NCBI GenBank assembly: GCA_014872875.1 | Contig: WKFI01000012.1 | Coordinates: forward strand, 310,001 to 374,000 | Source: Paracoccaceae bacterium | Lineage (GTDB): Bacteria; Pseudomonadota; Alphaproteobacteria; Rhodobacterales; Rhodobacteraceae | DNA length: 64,000 nt | Reading direction: 5' to 3' | Shown: one piece after another, positions 44,345 to 52,987 of the stretch | How positions within the stretch are numbered: position 1 is the stretch's first letter | Layout: each line of letters starts with the position of its first letter | The notes under the pieces: generated by a model | Databases searched by the model: none | Seen by the model: the letters and a program-made list of their open reading frames with translations, nothing else | Told to the model about the DNA's origin: nothing | Position numbers and translations under genes: made by a program

Positions 44345-46045
44345 TTGGGCAGCGTACTCTGGCGGGGCAGCTGGGCGGCACGGATCAGGATTGCCTCGGG
44401 TCTGGTCCTGTTCACCTACGCGTTTTTCCATTTCCTCAATATCGGCTTGGGTTTGATCGGACCCGAATGGATGGAAGCGATGCAGGACGTGCGTATGCTG
44501 GTCACACGAAGCCTGCCCGGCACGATCCTGCTGTACGCAGCGCTGATCCTCCATGCCGGACTGGCACTTACCTCTCTTGCGCGCAAGCGAAGCCTTCGGA
44601 TGCCCTTCAGCGAAGTCTTGCAGATCGTACTGGGTCTGTTGATCCCGCTGCAACTGATCGCTCATCTGGTTCAGACCCGATACGCACATACAGTTTTCGA
44701 CGTGAACGACGAGATGAGTTATCTCATCATCCTGATGTGGCCAGGGTCGGCCATCTGGCAACAAAGTGCGCTTTTGCTGATCGTCTGGATTCACGGCTGT
44801 ATCGGGCTGCACTATTGGTTGCGGTTGACCACCTGGTGGCGAAAAAGCATCCCCTACCTTATCGGTGCGGCCGTGTTGATCCCCGCTTTTGCATTTGCAG
44901 GTCTTCTGACCGAAGGCCGCCGCATGTTTGCAATCTTCATCGACGACGATCTGCGTCCCGATTACATGGCCGACTACAATTGGCCCAGCCGACAAAGCTT
45001 TGCTCATCTGGACACCGTCAAGGACCAAGGCCTGACACTGTTTTGGACAGCGCTGGCCGCAACCGCGGCGGTTTACCTTGGCCGCAAACTGTTGCGACGC
45101 CGCAATGCCATTCAAGTCCAATATGTCGATGGGCCCAAAATTACCTCGGAAAAGGGTCTGACGCTCCTTGAGATGTCGCGCTCAAAAGGCATCCCGCATA
45201 CAGCGCTTTGCGGAGGCAAGGGGCGTTGCACCACGTGTCGGGTAATCATCGAGGAAGGCGCCGAGCTTTTGCATCCTCCCTCCGAGACCGAACTGCGCAG
45301 CCTGCGCGCCGTAAACGCCCCACCCAACACGAGACTGGCCTGCCAGATCCGGCCAACCGGCTCGACGACCGTGTTCCGTGTCTTTCGTCCCGAAGGCGGC
45401 CGCAGCCGAGCCCACGCCAGCCAGGGACAGGAGCGACAATTGGCGATCCTGTTTCTTGACATGCGTAGTTTCACCGCCAGAACCACCGGCCAATTGCCCT
45501 ACGACGTCGTGTTTCTTCTGAACCGTTTCTTCGATGCAATCGTGCCGTCGATCACTGGCGCGGGCGGGACCGTGGACAAGTATCTGGGCGATGGTCTTTT
45601 GGCCGTGTTCGAGGCCCCAACCTCGGAAAGTTCGGCCAAAGCCGCGATGAACGCAGCCGCTGGGATCGGGTCCGCGTTGCAGGTTTTCAACCAGACGCTC
45701 AAAGCCGAAGGTACAGCGCCCGTCAAAATCGGCATGGGGCTCCATCTGGGCGATCTGGTACTGGGTGAAATCGGAGTGGTTGGAAATGCCCCCCGCACCA
45801 TCATCGGCGACAGTGTCAATGCTGCCAGCCGTCTGGAACAGCAAACCAAGGCCCTGTCGATCGAACTTCTGATCTCCAAACCGGTGCTGGACGCAGCGCA
45901 AGTCCCGACCGATGGTCTGGAGCTTCAGGAATTCGAATTGCGCGGTGTGTCCGAACCGATTTCCGCTTTGCCGGTTCAGCGCGCGGCGACTCTTCCCGCA
46001 CTTCTGGCCCAACAATCCGAACAAGACAGGGCTCAGGCCTCCTGA
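44345..46045 (+). CDS. membrane-ferredoxin-class III adenylate/guanylate cyclase fusion
   Basis: A 566-residue, three-part signalling protein. Residues 1-250 hold about six membrane helices with histidines at 29, 70, 107, 150 and 156 that recall the heme-binding b-type subunits of succinate/fumarate dehydrogenases. Residues 255-345 are a plant-type 2Fe-2S ferredoxin with Cys289, Cys295, Cys298 and Cys333. Residues 363-545 are a class III cyclase with metal Asp372 and Asp416, Lys412, and transition-state Asn492 and Arg496, so it should be active; the lysine favours ATP. The start is a TTG behind GGAGG. It probably converts quinone or respiratory redox state into cAMP; that is inference. Confidence 0.88.
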   Translation: MGSVLWRGSWAARIRIASGLVLFTYAFFHFLNIGLGLIGPEWMEAMQDVRMLVTRSLPGTILLYAALILHAGLALTSLARKRSLRMPFSEVLQIVLGLLIPLQLIAHLVQTRYAHTVFDVNDEMSYLIILMWPGSAIWQQSALLLIVWIHGCIGLHYWLRLTTWWRKSIPYLIGAAVLIPAFAFAGLLTEGRRMFAIFIDDDLRPDYMADYNWPSRQSFAHLDTVKDQGLTLFWTALAATAAVYLGRKLLRRRNAIQVQYVDGPKITSEKGLTLLEMSRSKGIPHTALCGGKGRCTTCRVIIEEGAELLHPPSETELRSLRAVNAPPNTRLACQIRPTGSTTVFRVFRPEGGRSRAHASQGQERQLAILFLDMRSFTARTTGQLPYDVVFLLNRFFDAIVPSITGAGGTVDKYLGDGLLAVFEAPTSESSAKAAMNAAAGIGSALQVFNQTLKAEGTAPVKIGMGLHLGDLVLGEIGVVGNAPRTIIGDSVNAASRLEQQTKALSIELLISKPVLDAAQVPTDGLELQEFELRGVSEPISALPVQRAATLPALLAQQSEQDRAQAS

Positions 46046-46068
46046 AGCCTGAACGGAAACCCCACGGA

Positions 46069-46084
46069 CCCCCCGTTTTGGGGG
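46069..46084 (+). terminator. hairpin after the cyclase gene
   Basis: Six C residues, GTTTT and five G residues form a short strong stem 24 bases past the cyclase stop codon, followed by AATTTGG. A second stem GCCAAA/TTTGGC lies at 46112-46132. The T-tract is weak, so termination may be only partial. Confidence 0.4.
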
Positions 46085-46237
46085 AATTTGGTGCGTTTCA
46101 ACCCCATGGATGCGCCAAAACCTCCCAGTTTGGCGGTTTTGACAAACTATTGCTAGACACCTGTTTCGGACGGGGCTATGCCGCCCACGACCGGGCCGGT
46201 ATGGCCCTGCCGTCACCGCACAAGCGAGAGATTTGAT

Positions 46238-47956
46238 ATGACGATGCTTAGCAACCTGGCTCCCATCCCCGAGCTTTATGTTTCCTATGAGTCAGCTCAG
46301 AAACTGAAGGTCGAGGCTGCCGATCTGAAGAGCCATGACCTGACCCCGCGCCAGATCTGTGATCTGGAACTTTTGATGAATGGCGGGTTCAATCCTTTGA
46401 AGGGATTTTTGTCCCAAGCCGATTACGACGGCGTTGTTGAAAACATGCGCCTGGCAGATGGCACTTTGTGGCCGATGCCGATCACCCTGGATGTCGGCGA
46501 AGATTTCGCCGCGTCGCTTGAAGTTGGCGAAGACATCGCCCTGCGCGACCAGGAAGGCGTGATCCTGGCGACCATGACCGTCACCGACCGCTGGGAGCCG
46601 AACAAGGCCCGCGAGGCGGAAAAGGTGTTTGGTGCCGATGACGATGCCCATCCGGCCGTCAACTACCTGCACAACACCGCTGGCAAGATCTATCTGGGTG
46701 GTCCGGTCACCGGCATCCAGCAGCCCGTGCATTACGACTTCCGCGGTCGCCGTGACACGCCCAACGAACTGCGCGCCTATTTCCGCAAGCTGGGCTGGCG
46801 CCGCATCGTTGCGTTCCAAACCCGCAACCCGCTGCACCGCGCCCACCAGGAGCTGACCTTCCGCGCCGCGAAAGAGGCCGAAGCCAACCTGCTGATCCAT
46901 CCGGTTGTCGGCATGACCAAGCCGGGCGACGTTGACCACTTCACCCGCGTGCGCTGCTATGAAGCGGTTCTGGACAAATACCCGGCCGCCACTACCACCA
47001 TGAGCCTGCTGAACCTGGCCATGCGCATGGCCGGCCCGCGTGAAGCTGTCTGGCACGGCCTGATCCGCGCCAACCACGGCTGCACCCACTTCATCGTTGG
47101 CCGCGACCACGCCGGCCCGGGCAAGAATTCCCAGGGCGAAGACTTCTATGGCCCTTATGATGCGCAGGAACTGTTCCGCGAACATCAGGACGAGATCGGT
47201 CTGGAAATGGTGGACTTCAAGCACATGGTCTATGTGCAGGAGCGCGCCCAGTACGAGCCTAATGACGAGATTGCGGATCGCGACAACGTCACCATCCTGA
47301 ACATCAGCGGAACCGAGCTGCGCCGTCGCCTGGCGGAAGGCCTGGAAATCCCGGAATGGTTCTCCTTCCCCGAGGTCGTTACCGAACTGCGCCGCACCAA
47401 GCCGCCGCGCAGCGAACAGGGCTTCACCGTCTTCTTCACCGGGTTCTCCGGCTCGGGCAAATCCACCATTGCAAACGCTCTGATGGTCAAACTGATGGAG
47501 ATGGGCGGACGTCCGGTGACACTGCTGGATGGCGACATCGTGCGGAAAAACCTCAGCTCCGAGCTGGGCTTCTCGAAAGAGCACCGCGACCTGAACATCC
47601 GTCGCATCGGCTATGTCGCGTCCGAGATCACCAAGAACGGCGGTATCGCCATCTGTGCGCCCATCGCGCCTTATGCCACCACCCGCCGCGCCGTGCGTGA
47701 AGACATCGAAGCCTTTGGCGCCTTTGTCGAAGTGCATGTCGCCACCTCGATCGAGGAATGCGAAAAGCGTGACCGCAAAGGGCTCTACAAACTGGCGCGC
47801 GAAGGCAAGATCAAGGAATTCACCGGCATCTCGGACCCCTATGACGTCCCCGCAAACCCCGAGCTGCGTGTCGAAACCGAGGGCACAGACGTAGACAACT
47901 GCGCACACCAGGTGCTGCTCAAGCTCGAAAGCATGGGCCTGATCGGCATCAAGTGA
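46238..47956 (+). CDS. bifunctional sulfate adenylyltransferase / adenylylsulfate kinase
   Basis: A 572-residue Sat-CysC fusion for sulfate activation: sulfate to APS, then APS to PAPS. Residues 1-385 are ATP sulfurylase, with the HxxH region FQTRNPLHRAHQELTF near 190-205, VGRDHAGPG and ISGTELRRRL. Residues about 395-572 are APS kinase, with P-loop GFSGSGKST near 402-410 and ITKNGGIAICAPIAPY. The ATG at 46238 starts MTMLSNLAPIPELY. No other cys genes are adjacent. A textbook terminator follows at 47983. Confidence 0.96.
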   Translation: MTMLSNLAPIPELYVSYESAQKLKVEAADLKSHDLTPRQICDLELLMNGGFNPLKGFLSQADYDGVVENMRLADGTLWPMPITLDVGEDFAASLEVGEDIALRDQEGVILATMTVTDRWEPNKAREAEKVFGADDDAHPAVNYLHNTAGKIYLGGPVTGIQQPVHYDFRGRRDTPNELRAYFRKLGWRRIVAFQTRNPLHRAHQELTFRAAKEAEANLLIHPVVGMTKPGDVDHFTRVRCYEAVLDKYPAATTTMSLLNLAMRMAGPREAVWHGLIRANHGCTHFIVGRDHAGPGKNSQGEDFYGPYDAQELFREHQDEIGLEMVDFKHMVYVQERAQYEPNDEIADRDNVTILNISGTELRRRLAEGLEIPEWFSFPEVVTELRRTKPPRSEQGFTVFFTGFSGSGKSTIANALMVKLMEMGGRPVTLLDGDIVRKNLSSELGFSKEHRDLNIRRIGYVASEITKNGGIAICAPIAPYATTRRAVREDIEAFGAFVEVHVATSIEECEKRDRKGLYKLAREGKIKEFTGISDPYDVPANPELRVETEGTDVDNCAHQVLLKLESMGLIGIK

Positions 47957-47982
47957 TCCCGGTTTGCACTTACTGATTAAAG

Positions 47983-48015
47983 ATCCCCGTCAGCCTGCTG
48001 GCGGGGATTTTTTTT
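47983..48015 (+). terminator. intrinsic terminator of the sat-cysC gene
   Basis: ATCCCCG, a 12-base loop and CGGGGAT form a 7-bp stem, followed by an uninterrupted run of eight T residues. It lies 27 bases after the stop codon. Confidence 0.88.
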
Positions 48016-48047
48016 GCCAGGACGGTACGAGCCAACGAAAAACCTCG

Positions 48048-48545
48048 TCAGGACATCAAGCCAATGTCTGTTGGCTCCGGCTGCGCCCCCTGAGCCGTCA
48101 ACATGGCATGAATCTGTCCTCGATGATGTGTCTGATGGTTGAACATTTGCACGATGCAGATCGCCATGGGCTTTTCGATCCGACCTGAACCATCCAGAGG
48201 ATACCAGCGTACGCTCCCTTTGAGAGCTGTGTCTGTCAGCTTCGACACCCAGTCTTCGATCTCGGCATCTCGCCGCGTTCGCAACTCCTTGTATGTCTCC
48301 CAATCGGACGGGTTGGTCAGCGAATGCGCAATCGTATCCTGGGGACGTTCATTCCCCTTCAGGCGCTCCAACATCAGTGCATCCGCCCACACCAGATGGT
48401 TCATGGTCGCCGCGATGGACTTGAAAAAGGCACCTTGATCCGCCCAACGCTGATTGGGCTCAAGGCCATCTGCAGCGGTGAACAGAGATGTATTCTGCCA
48501 CGTGTTGTAACGTGCAAAGAGACTGCAATATCCTACTGATATCAT
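48048..48545 (-). CDS. DinB family protein
   Basis: A 165-residue four-helix-bundle protein of the DinB/YfiT-like superfamily, which uses a metal bound by three histidines. The expected triad is His50 (ATMNHLVWADALML), His137 and His141 (FNHQTHHRGQIHAML). Members act in thiol-dependent transferase reactions or stress responses; the substrate here is unknown. The ATG at 48545 gives the normal family length. The end of the gene faces the terminator of sat-cysC. Confidence 0.88.
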   Translation of the reverse strand: MISVGYCSLFARYNTWQNTSLFTAADGLEPNQRWADQGAFFKSIAATMNHLVWADALMLERLKGNERPQDTIAHSLTNPSDWETYKELRTRRDAEIEDWVSKLTDTALKGSVRWYPLDGSGRIEKPMAICIVQMFNHQTHHRGQIHAMLTAQGAQPEPTDIGLMS

Positions 48546-49099
48546 CGTTCAAAACCCTCGAAGTTGAGATTGAATGTCGGGAGATCGGGTGCTTTGCCCT
48601 CAAATGAGGACAAACAGTTGCAGCCGCTATCTGGCTGCAAGCTTTTGCACTGGGATCAGCTTAGGGAACGCTTGGCTTCCATGAAAGCCTTTTCACGCCG
48701 CAAGGCATATTGCGAGGCATCCTGTGGTTTGAACCGGCGCCCAATCACTCCAGCCCTGCGCCCTTTTGCCAGGACAAAAGAGAAGTTTGTCGTTGGTTCA
48801 CACTTCAAGCCTGCGAATTTCACCCGCCGGCTTTCCGGAAAGACCACCACGGGGCGGAGACAAAAACAAGGCCTCAAGTCCGCAAAGCGCGCTTGTCCCC
48901 ACACAGAAGCCACCGACCTGTTCATCTTCCGCGACAACGATGCGGACCGCGCGGTTGCCATCCGGGATGTCCAAGTCAACGACGGATCGCTCTGGAAGGG
49001 TGCAACACTGTCCGAAGTAGATCTCAGCTCTCCCGAGTTCGGCCCACCTGTGACATAATAAGCAGATATCCCCAAACCCCACACGGTCAGGAAACGATT
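48546..49099. other. 554-base stretch without a supported gene, possible GNAT remnant
   Basis: Open frames exist on both strands but none has a good ribosome site and full-length similarity. On the minus strand, 49082-48798 encodes AVRIVVAEDEQVGGF and LEALFLSPP, which read like the middle of a GNAT acetyltransferase, then loses the pattern before the acetyl-CoA loop. The normal length would be about 150 residues, so this may be a decayed gene. There is no family A or B repeat. Confidence 0.3.
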
Positions 49100-49906
49100 A
49101 TGTCAAACGATCCCTATGCCGATCTGGGCAATGCCAGTGACGAAATGCAACTGCGCCTATTGGAGGCGATGATCGCGCGCGCCGAAGATCCCAAACAGAT
49201 CGCAATGCGCCATGCCTATCTGTCTAAAGTGAACTTGCCTGCTGGCGCCAAGGCGGTGGAACTGGGCAGCGGTCCGGGCGACGTTACCCGCGACCTGATC
49301 CAAGTGGCAGGCGCGGCCGAGGCACTGGGATTGGAACCCTCCTCAGTCATGGTCCGCGCTGCCGCGGCCAGACATTCCGACACATTGGGTCTGAGCTTTG
49401 CAGTGGGCGACGCCAAGGCGACCGGTCTGGCGGATCACTCGGTCGATCTGGTAGCCCTTCACACCCTGCTGATCCACTGTCCGGACCCCGAAGAGGCAAT
49501 TGCCGAAGCGCATCGAATCCTCAAACCCAGCGGATATCTGACCGTCTTCGACGAAGACCCGCCGTCGGTCACCGCTGCCATTGCCGACAACGACCCCTTT
49601 CACCCCGTCGTGGACAACCTGATCCGCGCCTATGTGCATGACCGTTGGCTGGTGCGCCGCACCGCCGGGCTGCTGTTGCAATCGGGCTTTGATATCCTGC
49701 ATCGCGACGGCCATCTTTACTTGCCCGCCCCCGACAGCCCTTATTTTCTGACCATCATCGACCGAGGCGCCGACACGTTGCTGGCCGAAGGTGTCATAGG
49801 GGAAGAACTGGCCCAAGGCATCCGGACCGAGGCTCGACGACGGATGGAGACCGGCCATTTCTTCGGTTCCATCGCCTTTGTGGGCATTATAGCGCGCAAA
49901 AGATGA
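49100..49906 (+). CDS. class I SAM-dependent methyltransferase
   Basis: A 268-residue methyltransferase of the UbiE/COQ5-like (Methyltransf_11/25) type. SAM motif I is AVELGSGPGDVTRDLI at about 54-70, followed by LGLEPSSVMV, the acidic VGDAKATGLADHSVDLVAL and the post-motif region EAHRILKPSGYLTVFDED. From the ATG at 49100 the N-terminus lacks a signal. The substrate is unknown; neighbours give no hint. Confidence 0.85.
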   Translation: MSNDPYADLGNASDEMQLRLLEAMIARAEDPKQIAMRHAYLSKVNLPAGAKAVELGSGPGDVTRDLIQVAGAAEALGLEPSSVMVRAAAARHSDTLGLSFAVGDAKATGLADHSVDLVALHTLLIHCPDPEEAIAEAHRILKPSGYLTVFDEDPPSVTAAIADNDPFHPVVDNLIRAYVHDRWLVRRTAGLLLQSGFDILHRDGHLYLPAPDSPYFLTIIDRGADTLLAEGVIGEELAQGIRTEARRRMETGHFFGSIAFVGIIARKR

Positions 49907-49974
49907 GACCGGCGGATCGCAGAAGGTTGTGAGTTTTTCGGCCGCGTTCTTTGCAAATAACCAAAACGTTCCGC

Positions 49975-50844
49975 TCAGAGCGTATCGCGAATGACCCGGG
50001 CAGCGCGGGCTTCCAGTTCGCTATATGGTTCAATCTGTTCCTGCAGCGCCTGCAACCTGGGCAGGCGGGCCTGGAAATCCGCCTCGCTCATCGCCTCGAC
50101 CGCGGCCTGGATATCCTGCGCCGAGTTGCACCGGATGATCCCGTCCGGATCAAGGAACTGCTCCAGATTGGGACATCCCCAATAGATCGGCACTGTATTG
50201 CACAGGATCGCATCCACCAACTTTTCCGAGAAATAGTTGGTTTCCTGCACATTCTCGATCACGATGGAGTAGCGATACGGTGCCAACCCGTCTGCCTTCT
50301 GGTCGAACGGAGTATAGCCGCGCCCCATGACATCCACGTCCTTGCCCGCGGCGCGTACCCATTCCACCATTTCATGACGCAGCTTGTGTCCGGTTGAATC
50401 CCGTTTTGCCGAGGCAATAAGCGAACACATCCCTGTCTTGTTCAGCGGCAGATCCCGCCACTCGGGCACCCAGGTACTGCCCAGCGGAAACAGCACTGCA
50501 TTGGGGATGGTGTTCAGAAGGTATTCGCTGAAAGTCAGCACCTTGTGAAACCGTCGATGACTGAGCCGCAGCAGGCGCAGGTGCTTGAGATGAAACTCTG
50601 ACGGCTCCCCCATGATCAGTGAGATCCGCGCCCGCGTGCCATAGTTGATCTGGTAATGCACATTGGTGCGCGGGAAAACTATCAGGTGATCGCTTGGGGC
50701 CAGATCCCCGACGCTGCATCCCTGCAAACGGTCGGGACAGCCCAAGGGCCAGATCAGATCGCTGACCGGCGCCGAAGACAGCGCCCGCGACAGCTTCATC
50801 CCATAGGGTAGAACGGCGATGGCCGGGTCCTGAACCCCGCTCAT
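49975..50844 (-). CDS. glycosyltransferase family 10 (alpha-fucosyltransferase-like)
   Basis: A 289-residue enzyme with the GT10 C-terminal signature YRYSIVIENVQETNYFSEK followed by LVDAILCNTVPIYWGCPNLEQF, the donor-binding region for GDP-fucose in Lewis-type fucosyltransferases. The N-terminal acceptor half is short. Such enzymes decorate lipopolysaccharide or exopolysaccharide in bacteria. The gene starts in the stop codon of the PhzF gene (4-base overlap), so expression is coupled. No polysaccharide cluster surrounds it. The donor could be another deoxysugar. Confidence 0.88.
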   Translation of the reverse strand: MSGVQDPAIAVLPYGMKLSRALSSAPVSDLIWPLGCPDRLQGCSVGDLAPSDHLIVFPRTNVHYQINYGTRARISLIMGEPSEFHLKHLRLLRLSHRRFHKVLTFSEYLLNTIPNAVLFPLGSTWVPEWRDLPLNKTGMCSLIASAKRDSTGHKLRHEMVEWVRAAGKDVDVMGRGYTPFDQKADGLAPYRYSIVIENVQETNYFSEKLVDAILCNTVPIYWGCPNLEQFLDPDGIIRCNSAQDIQAAVEAMSEADFQARLPRLQALQEQIEPYSELEARAARVIRDTL

Positions 50845-51755
50845 TCGGCACCACCGGCAGCATGCTCAACCGGAGACTCCACAGGCAGATCCACAGTCCC
50901 GCGCATCAGTACAAATCCAGTGCCTGACACCTTCACACCTTCCATCGCATCCACCGGTCCGACGCGGGAGACTTGCGCCTGGCCGGGGCGCCCCATCCAA
51001 TGCCCTTGCTCGGCAATGAAGCTGTTCTTCTGAATAAACCCATGCCGCCAAAGATAAGCCCCCATCGCCCCCGAAGCTGAGCCGGTAAACGGATCTTCGG
51101 GCGGGCTGGGTGGGGCCAAAAGCAGACGCGAAAACGTGTCGCCAGACCCGGTCGCGCCTTTCAACGTCACCAGGAACGGCTCGCTCATATCAACTCCCGG
51201 TGCATCCAGCGCCTGCGACAGGGTTTCAAGAGCCTCAACATTCAACGTAGCAGCCCGCAGTGCTTCGTGGTCGCGCAAGACAGTAACGCAGAAAGGCAAA
51301 CCGGTTGACACGACCTGGGGCGTCCCCAAGATCGCCTCCTCGGGCAGAGAGATAGCGGCGGCAACCAACGCCTTGTCCGGTGTCACACCAAAGCGGGGCG
51401 CAACCTGCGTCATCTCGATCCGGTCGCCCTCCATGCGGATCGGCACAAGACCTGCACCGGTTTCCAGGACACAGCGATCACCCGTGAGCAGCCCGCGATC
51501 TCGCAACGCTGCGACGGTGGCGATGGTCGGATGACCAGCAAAGGGGATTTCCCGACTGGCAAGGAAGTAGCGTACCTTGATATCCGCCACCTCGGACGGG
51601 CCGGTGAACGTACACTCCACCAATGACGTTTCCCGCACATAGTTCAGGCAAACCTGATCCGGCAGGCTTGCACCACCATGCACCACCGCGCACCCGTTGC
51701 CACCAAAGGCCCGGTCGGAAAACGCATCGACCCAGTCAAAGTCAAACAGGCTCAT
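50841..51755 (-). CDS. PhzF family protein
   Basis: A 304-residue protein of the PhzF/diaminopimelate-epimerase-like fold. The catalytic Glu is at about residue 47 (SLVECTF), and the paired-domain signatures FAGHPTIATVAAL and DPFTGSASGAMGAYLW are present. PhzF isomerises an aminated chorismate derivative in phenazine synthesis, but most family members, including those outside phenazine clusters like this one, have unknown substrates. I chose the ATG at 51755 with AAGGAG; the frame continues to 51845. It overlaps the glycosyltransferase gene. Confidence 0.9.
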   Translation of the reverse strand: MSLFDFDWVDAFSDRAFGGNGCAVVHGGASLPDQVCLNYVRETSLVECTFTGPSEVADIKVRYFLASREIPFAGHPTIATVAALRDRGLLTGDRCVLETGAGLVPIRMEGDRIEMTQVAPRFGVTPDKALVAAAISLPEEAILGTPQVVSTGLPFCVTVLRDHEALRAATLNVEALETLSQALDAPGVDMSEPFLVTLKGATGSGDTFSRLLLAPPSPPEDPFTGSASGAMGAYLWRHGFIQKNSFIAEQGHWMGRPGQAQVSRVGPVDAMEGVKVSGTGFVLMRGTVDLPVESPVEHAAGGAE

Positions 51756-51862
51756 ACGCCACTCCTTGATCTCTGCCATCTCTTTGGCAGAGACCAACGG
51801 GCGGGTCAAAGCCCGTTTCATCGCGCGGACATGTGGGTCAGACAATCAGGCCGGGGGTGAGA

Positions 51863-52087
51863 TCAGTGGACCGGCACCGGGTCGAAATCATGCTGACGCG
51901 CCAGAACAAAGGCCAGACGGCGGTCGGCCACCAACGCCAGCTGTTCACCGGCAGCATTATGCACTGCATAAAGCTGTTTCTGATCCCCGGCGCCCGCGCG
52001 CAGTTCTTCGGGCAGATCGGCAACTTCGATCGTCTTTACATAGACAATGCGTTCGCCGGCTTCGTGAAAGTCGAACGGAGTGTGCAT
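51863..52087 (-). CDS. DUF1150 family protein
   Basis: A 74-residue protein with the DUF1150 pattern RIVYVKTIEVADLPEELR, QLYAVHNAAGEQLALVADR and a C-terminal FVLARQHDFDPVPVH. The family occurs in Alphaproteobacteria next to small heat-shock genes; here it follows hsp20 after 3 bases. A co-chaperone or stress-related job is plausible, but not shown. Confidence 0.9.
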   Translation of the reverse strand: MHTPFDFHEAGERIVYVKTIEVADLPEELRAGAGDQKQLYAVHNAAGEQLALVADRRLAFVLARQHDFDPVPVH

Positions 52088-52090
52088 GGC

Positions 52091-52504
52091 TTACCCTTTC
52101 CTGATGTTGATCTTCTGAACCACGGTTTCGGGACGCGCACGGGTCAGATCCACGTGCAAGAGGCCGTTTTCCATGATCGCCTCGCCCACTTCGACACCGT
52201 CCGCCAACACAAACATGCGCTGAAATTGACGCGCGGCAATGCCACGGTGCAAAAAGACGCGCCCGTCGCTGTCGTCGCGTTGGCGCCCGCGGATCACCAA
52301 CTGGCGGTCCTCGACGGTGATGGCCAGATCTTCCTCGGCAAACCCGGCAACTGCCAGAGTTATGCGGTAGGAAAAGTCCGACGTCTGTTCGATATTGTAG
52401 GGCGGGTAGCCTTCGTTGCCCGACTTTGCCGAGCGTTCCAGGAGGCGTTCCAACTGCTCGAAACCCAGCATGTGCGGGTAGGAGCCCAGAGTAAGTTTCG
52501 ACAC
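52091..52504 (-). CDS. Hsp20 family small heat-shock protein
   Basis: A 137-residue alpha-crystallin-domain chaperone of the IbpA class. The domain spans about 33-125, with YRITLAVAGFAEEDLAITVEDRQLVIRG, the central HRGIAARQFQRMFVLADGV, and a terminal I-x-I-type motif in INIRKG. Translation starts at a GTG at 52504 behind AAAGGA; the sequence SKLTLGSYPHMLGFEQLERLLER follows the usual N-terminus. A promoter with heat-shock-sigma features lies 80-110 bases upstream. First gene of the hsp20-DUF1150 unit. Confidence 0.94.
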   Translation of the reverse strand: MSKLTLGSYPHMLGFEQLERLLERSAKSGNEGYPPYNIEQTSDFSYRITLAVAGFAEEDLAITVEDRQLVIRGRQRDDSDGRVFLHRGIAARQFQRMFVLADGVEVGEAIMENGLLHVDLTRARPETVVQKINIRKG

Positions 52505-52581
52505 GTTTTCGTCCTTTATTCGTTCAAAGCGACGCGAAGCTCGGGTCCCGTTGCGGCAACCCTGCTCGAAAGTACAAAAGG

Positions 52582-52611
52582 AATATGGGAAGAAAACCGG
52601 GGATTAACAAG
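52582..52611 (-). promoter_or_regulatory. RpoH (sigma-32)-type promoter of hsp20
   Basis: The minus strand has CTTGTTA at 52611-52605, a 15-base spacer and CCCATATT at 52589-52582. The heat-shock consensus is CTTGAAA, 11-16 bases, then CCCCATnT. Transcription would begin near 52575, giving a leader of about 70 bases before the GTG start codon. Confidence 0.55.
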
Positions 52612-52679
52612 GTCTAGGCGAAAACATCTCAAGCCTGTATCCTGAAATTCAAGAGCAATACAAAAGTCCCGAGTCGCAG

Positions 52680-52904
52680 ATGAATGCACCCTCAGAGATG
52701 TCCATGCAGAACGAAGAAGTACTGCGGGTTGAACTTGAAGTGTTCAAGCAGCAGCACCGAGATCTGGATGACGCCATTCATGCCTTGCAGGAGCGGGGTA
52801 CCGGCGATCAGTTGACGATCAAGCGGTTGAAAAAGCAAAAGCTGCTGCTGAAAGACAAGATCGCCCTGATCGAAGATCGCCTGACCCCTGACATAATCGC
52901 CTGA
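52680..52904 (+). CDS. YdcH/DUF465 family small coiled-coil protein
   Basis: A 74-residue protein with the YdcH features: an acidic N-terminal helix, the HRDLDDAIHAL core and GDQLTIKRLKKQKLLLKDKIALIEDRL. It should form a helical hairpin or coiled coil. The function is unknown. Starts at codons 7 or 9 are possible. It precedes purEK on the same strand, a neighbourhood seen in other Rhodobacterales, with a repeat-filled gap of about 400 bases between. Confidence 0.88.
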   Translation: MNAPSEMSMQNEEVLRVELEVFKQQHRDLDDAIHALQERGTGDQLTIKRLKKQKLLLKDKIALIEDRLTPDIIA

Positions 52905-52920
52905 TTTCGGGCTAGCAGGG

Positions 52921-52987
52921 CTCCCGCCGCTTTTTCAGGGGCTGAAGCCCCCTCAAAGCGTTGGGCCCGGCAGTGCCAAAGGCACTG
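52921..52987 (-). repeat. REP-like repeat family A, copy 5
   Basis: The minus strand reads CAGTGCC/GGCACTG hairpin, CCGGGCCCAACGCTTTGAGG, a second hairpin GGGGCTTC/GAAGCCCC-like, then GGCGGGAG. It is placed just after the YdcH gene's stop codon. Confidence 0.75.

Noticed and set aside
46139..46162. A promoter for sat-cysC starting with TTGACA at 46139
   Set aside because: The -35 match is perfect, but no acceptable -10 hexamer lies 15-19 bases downstream, so I do not list it as a feature.
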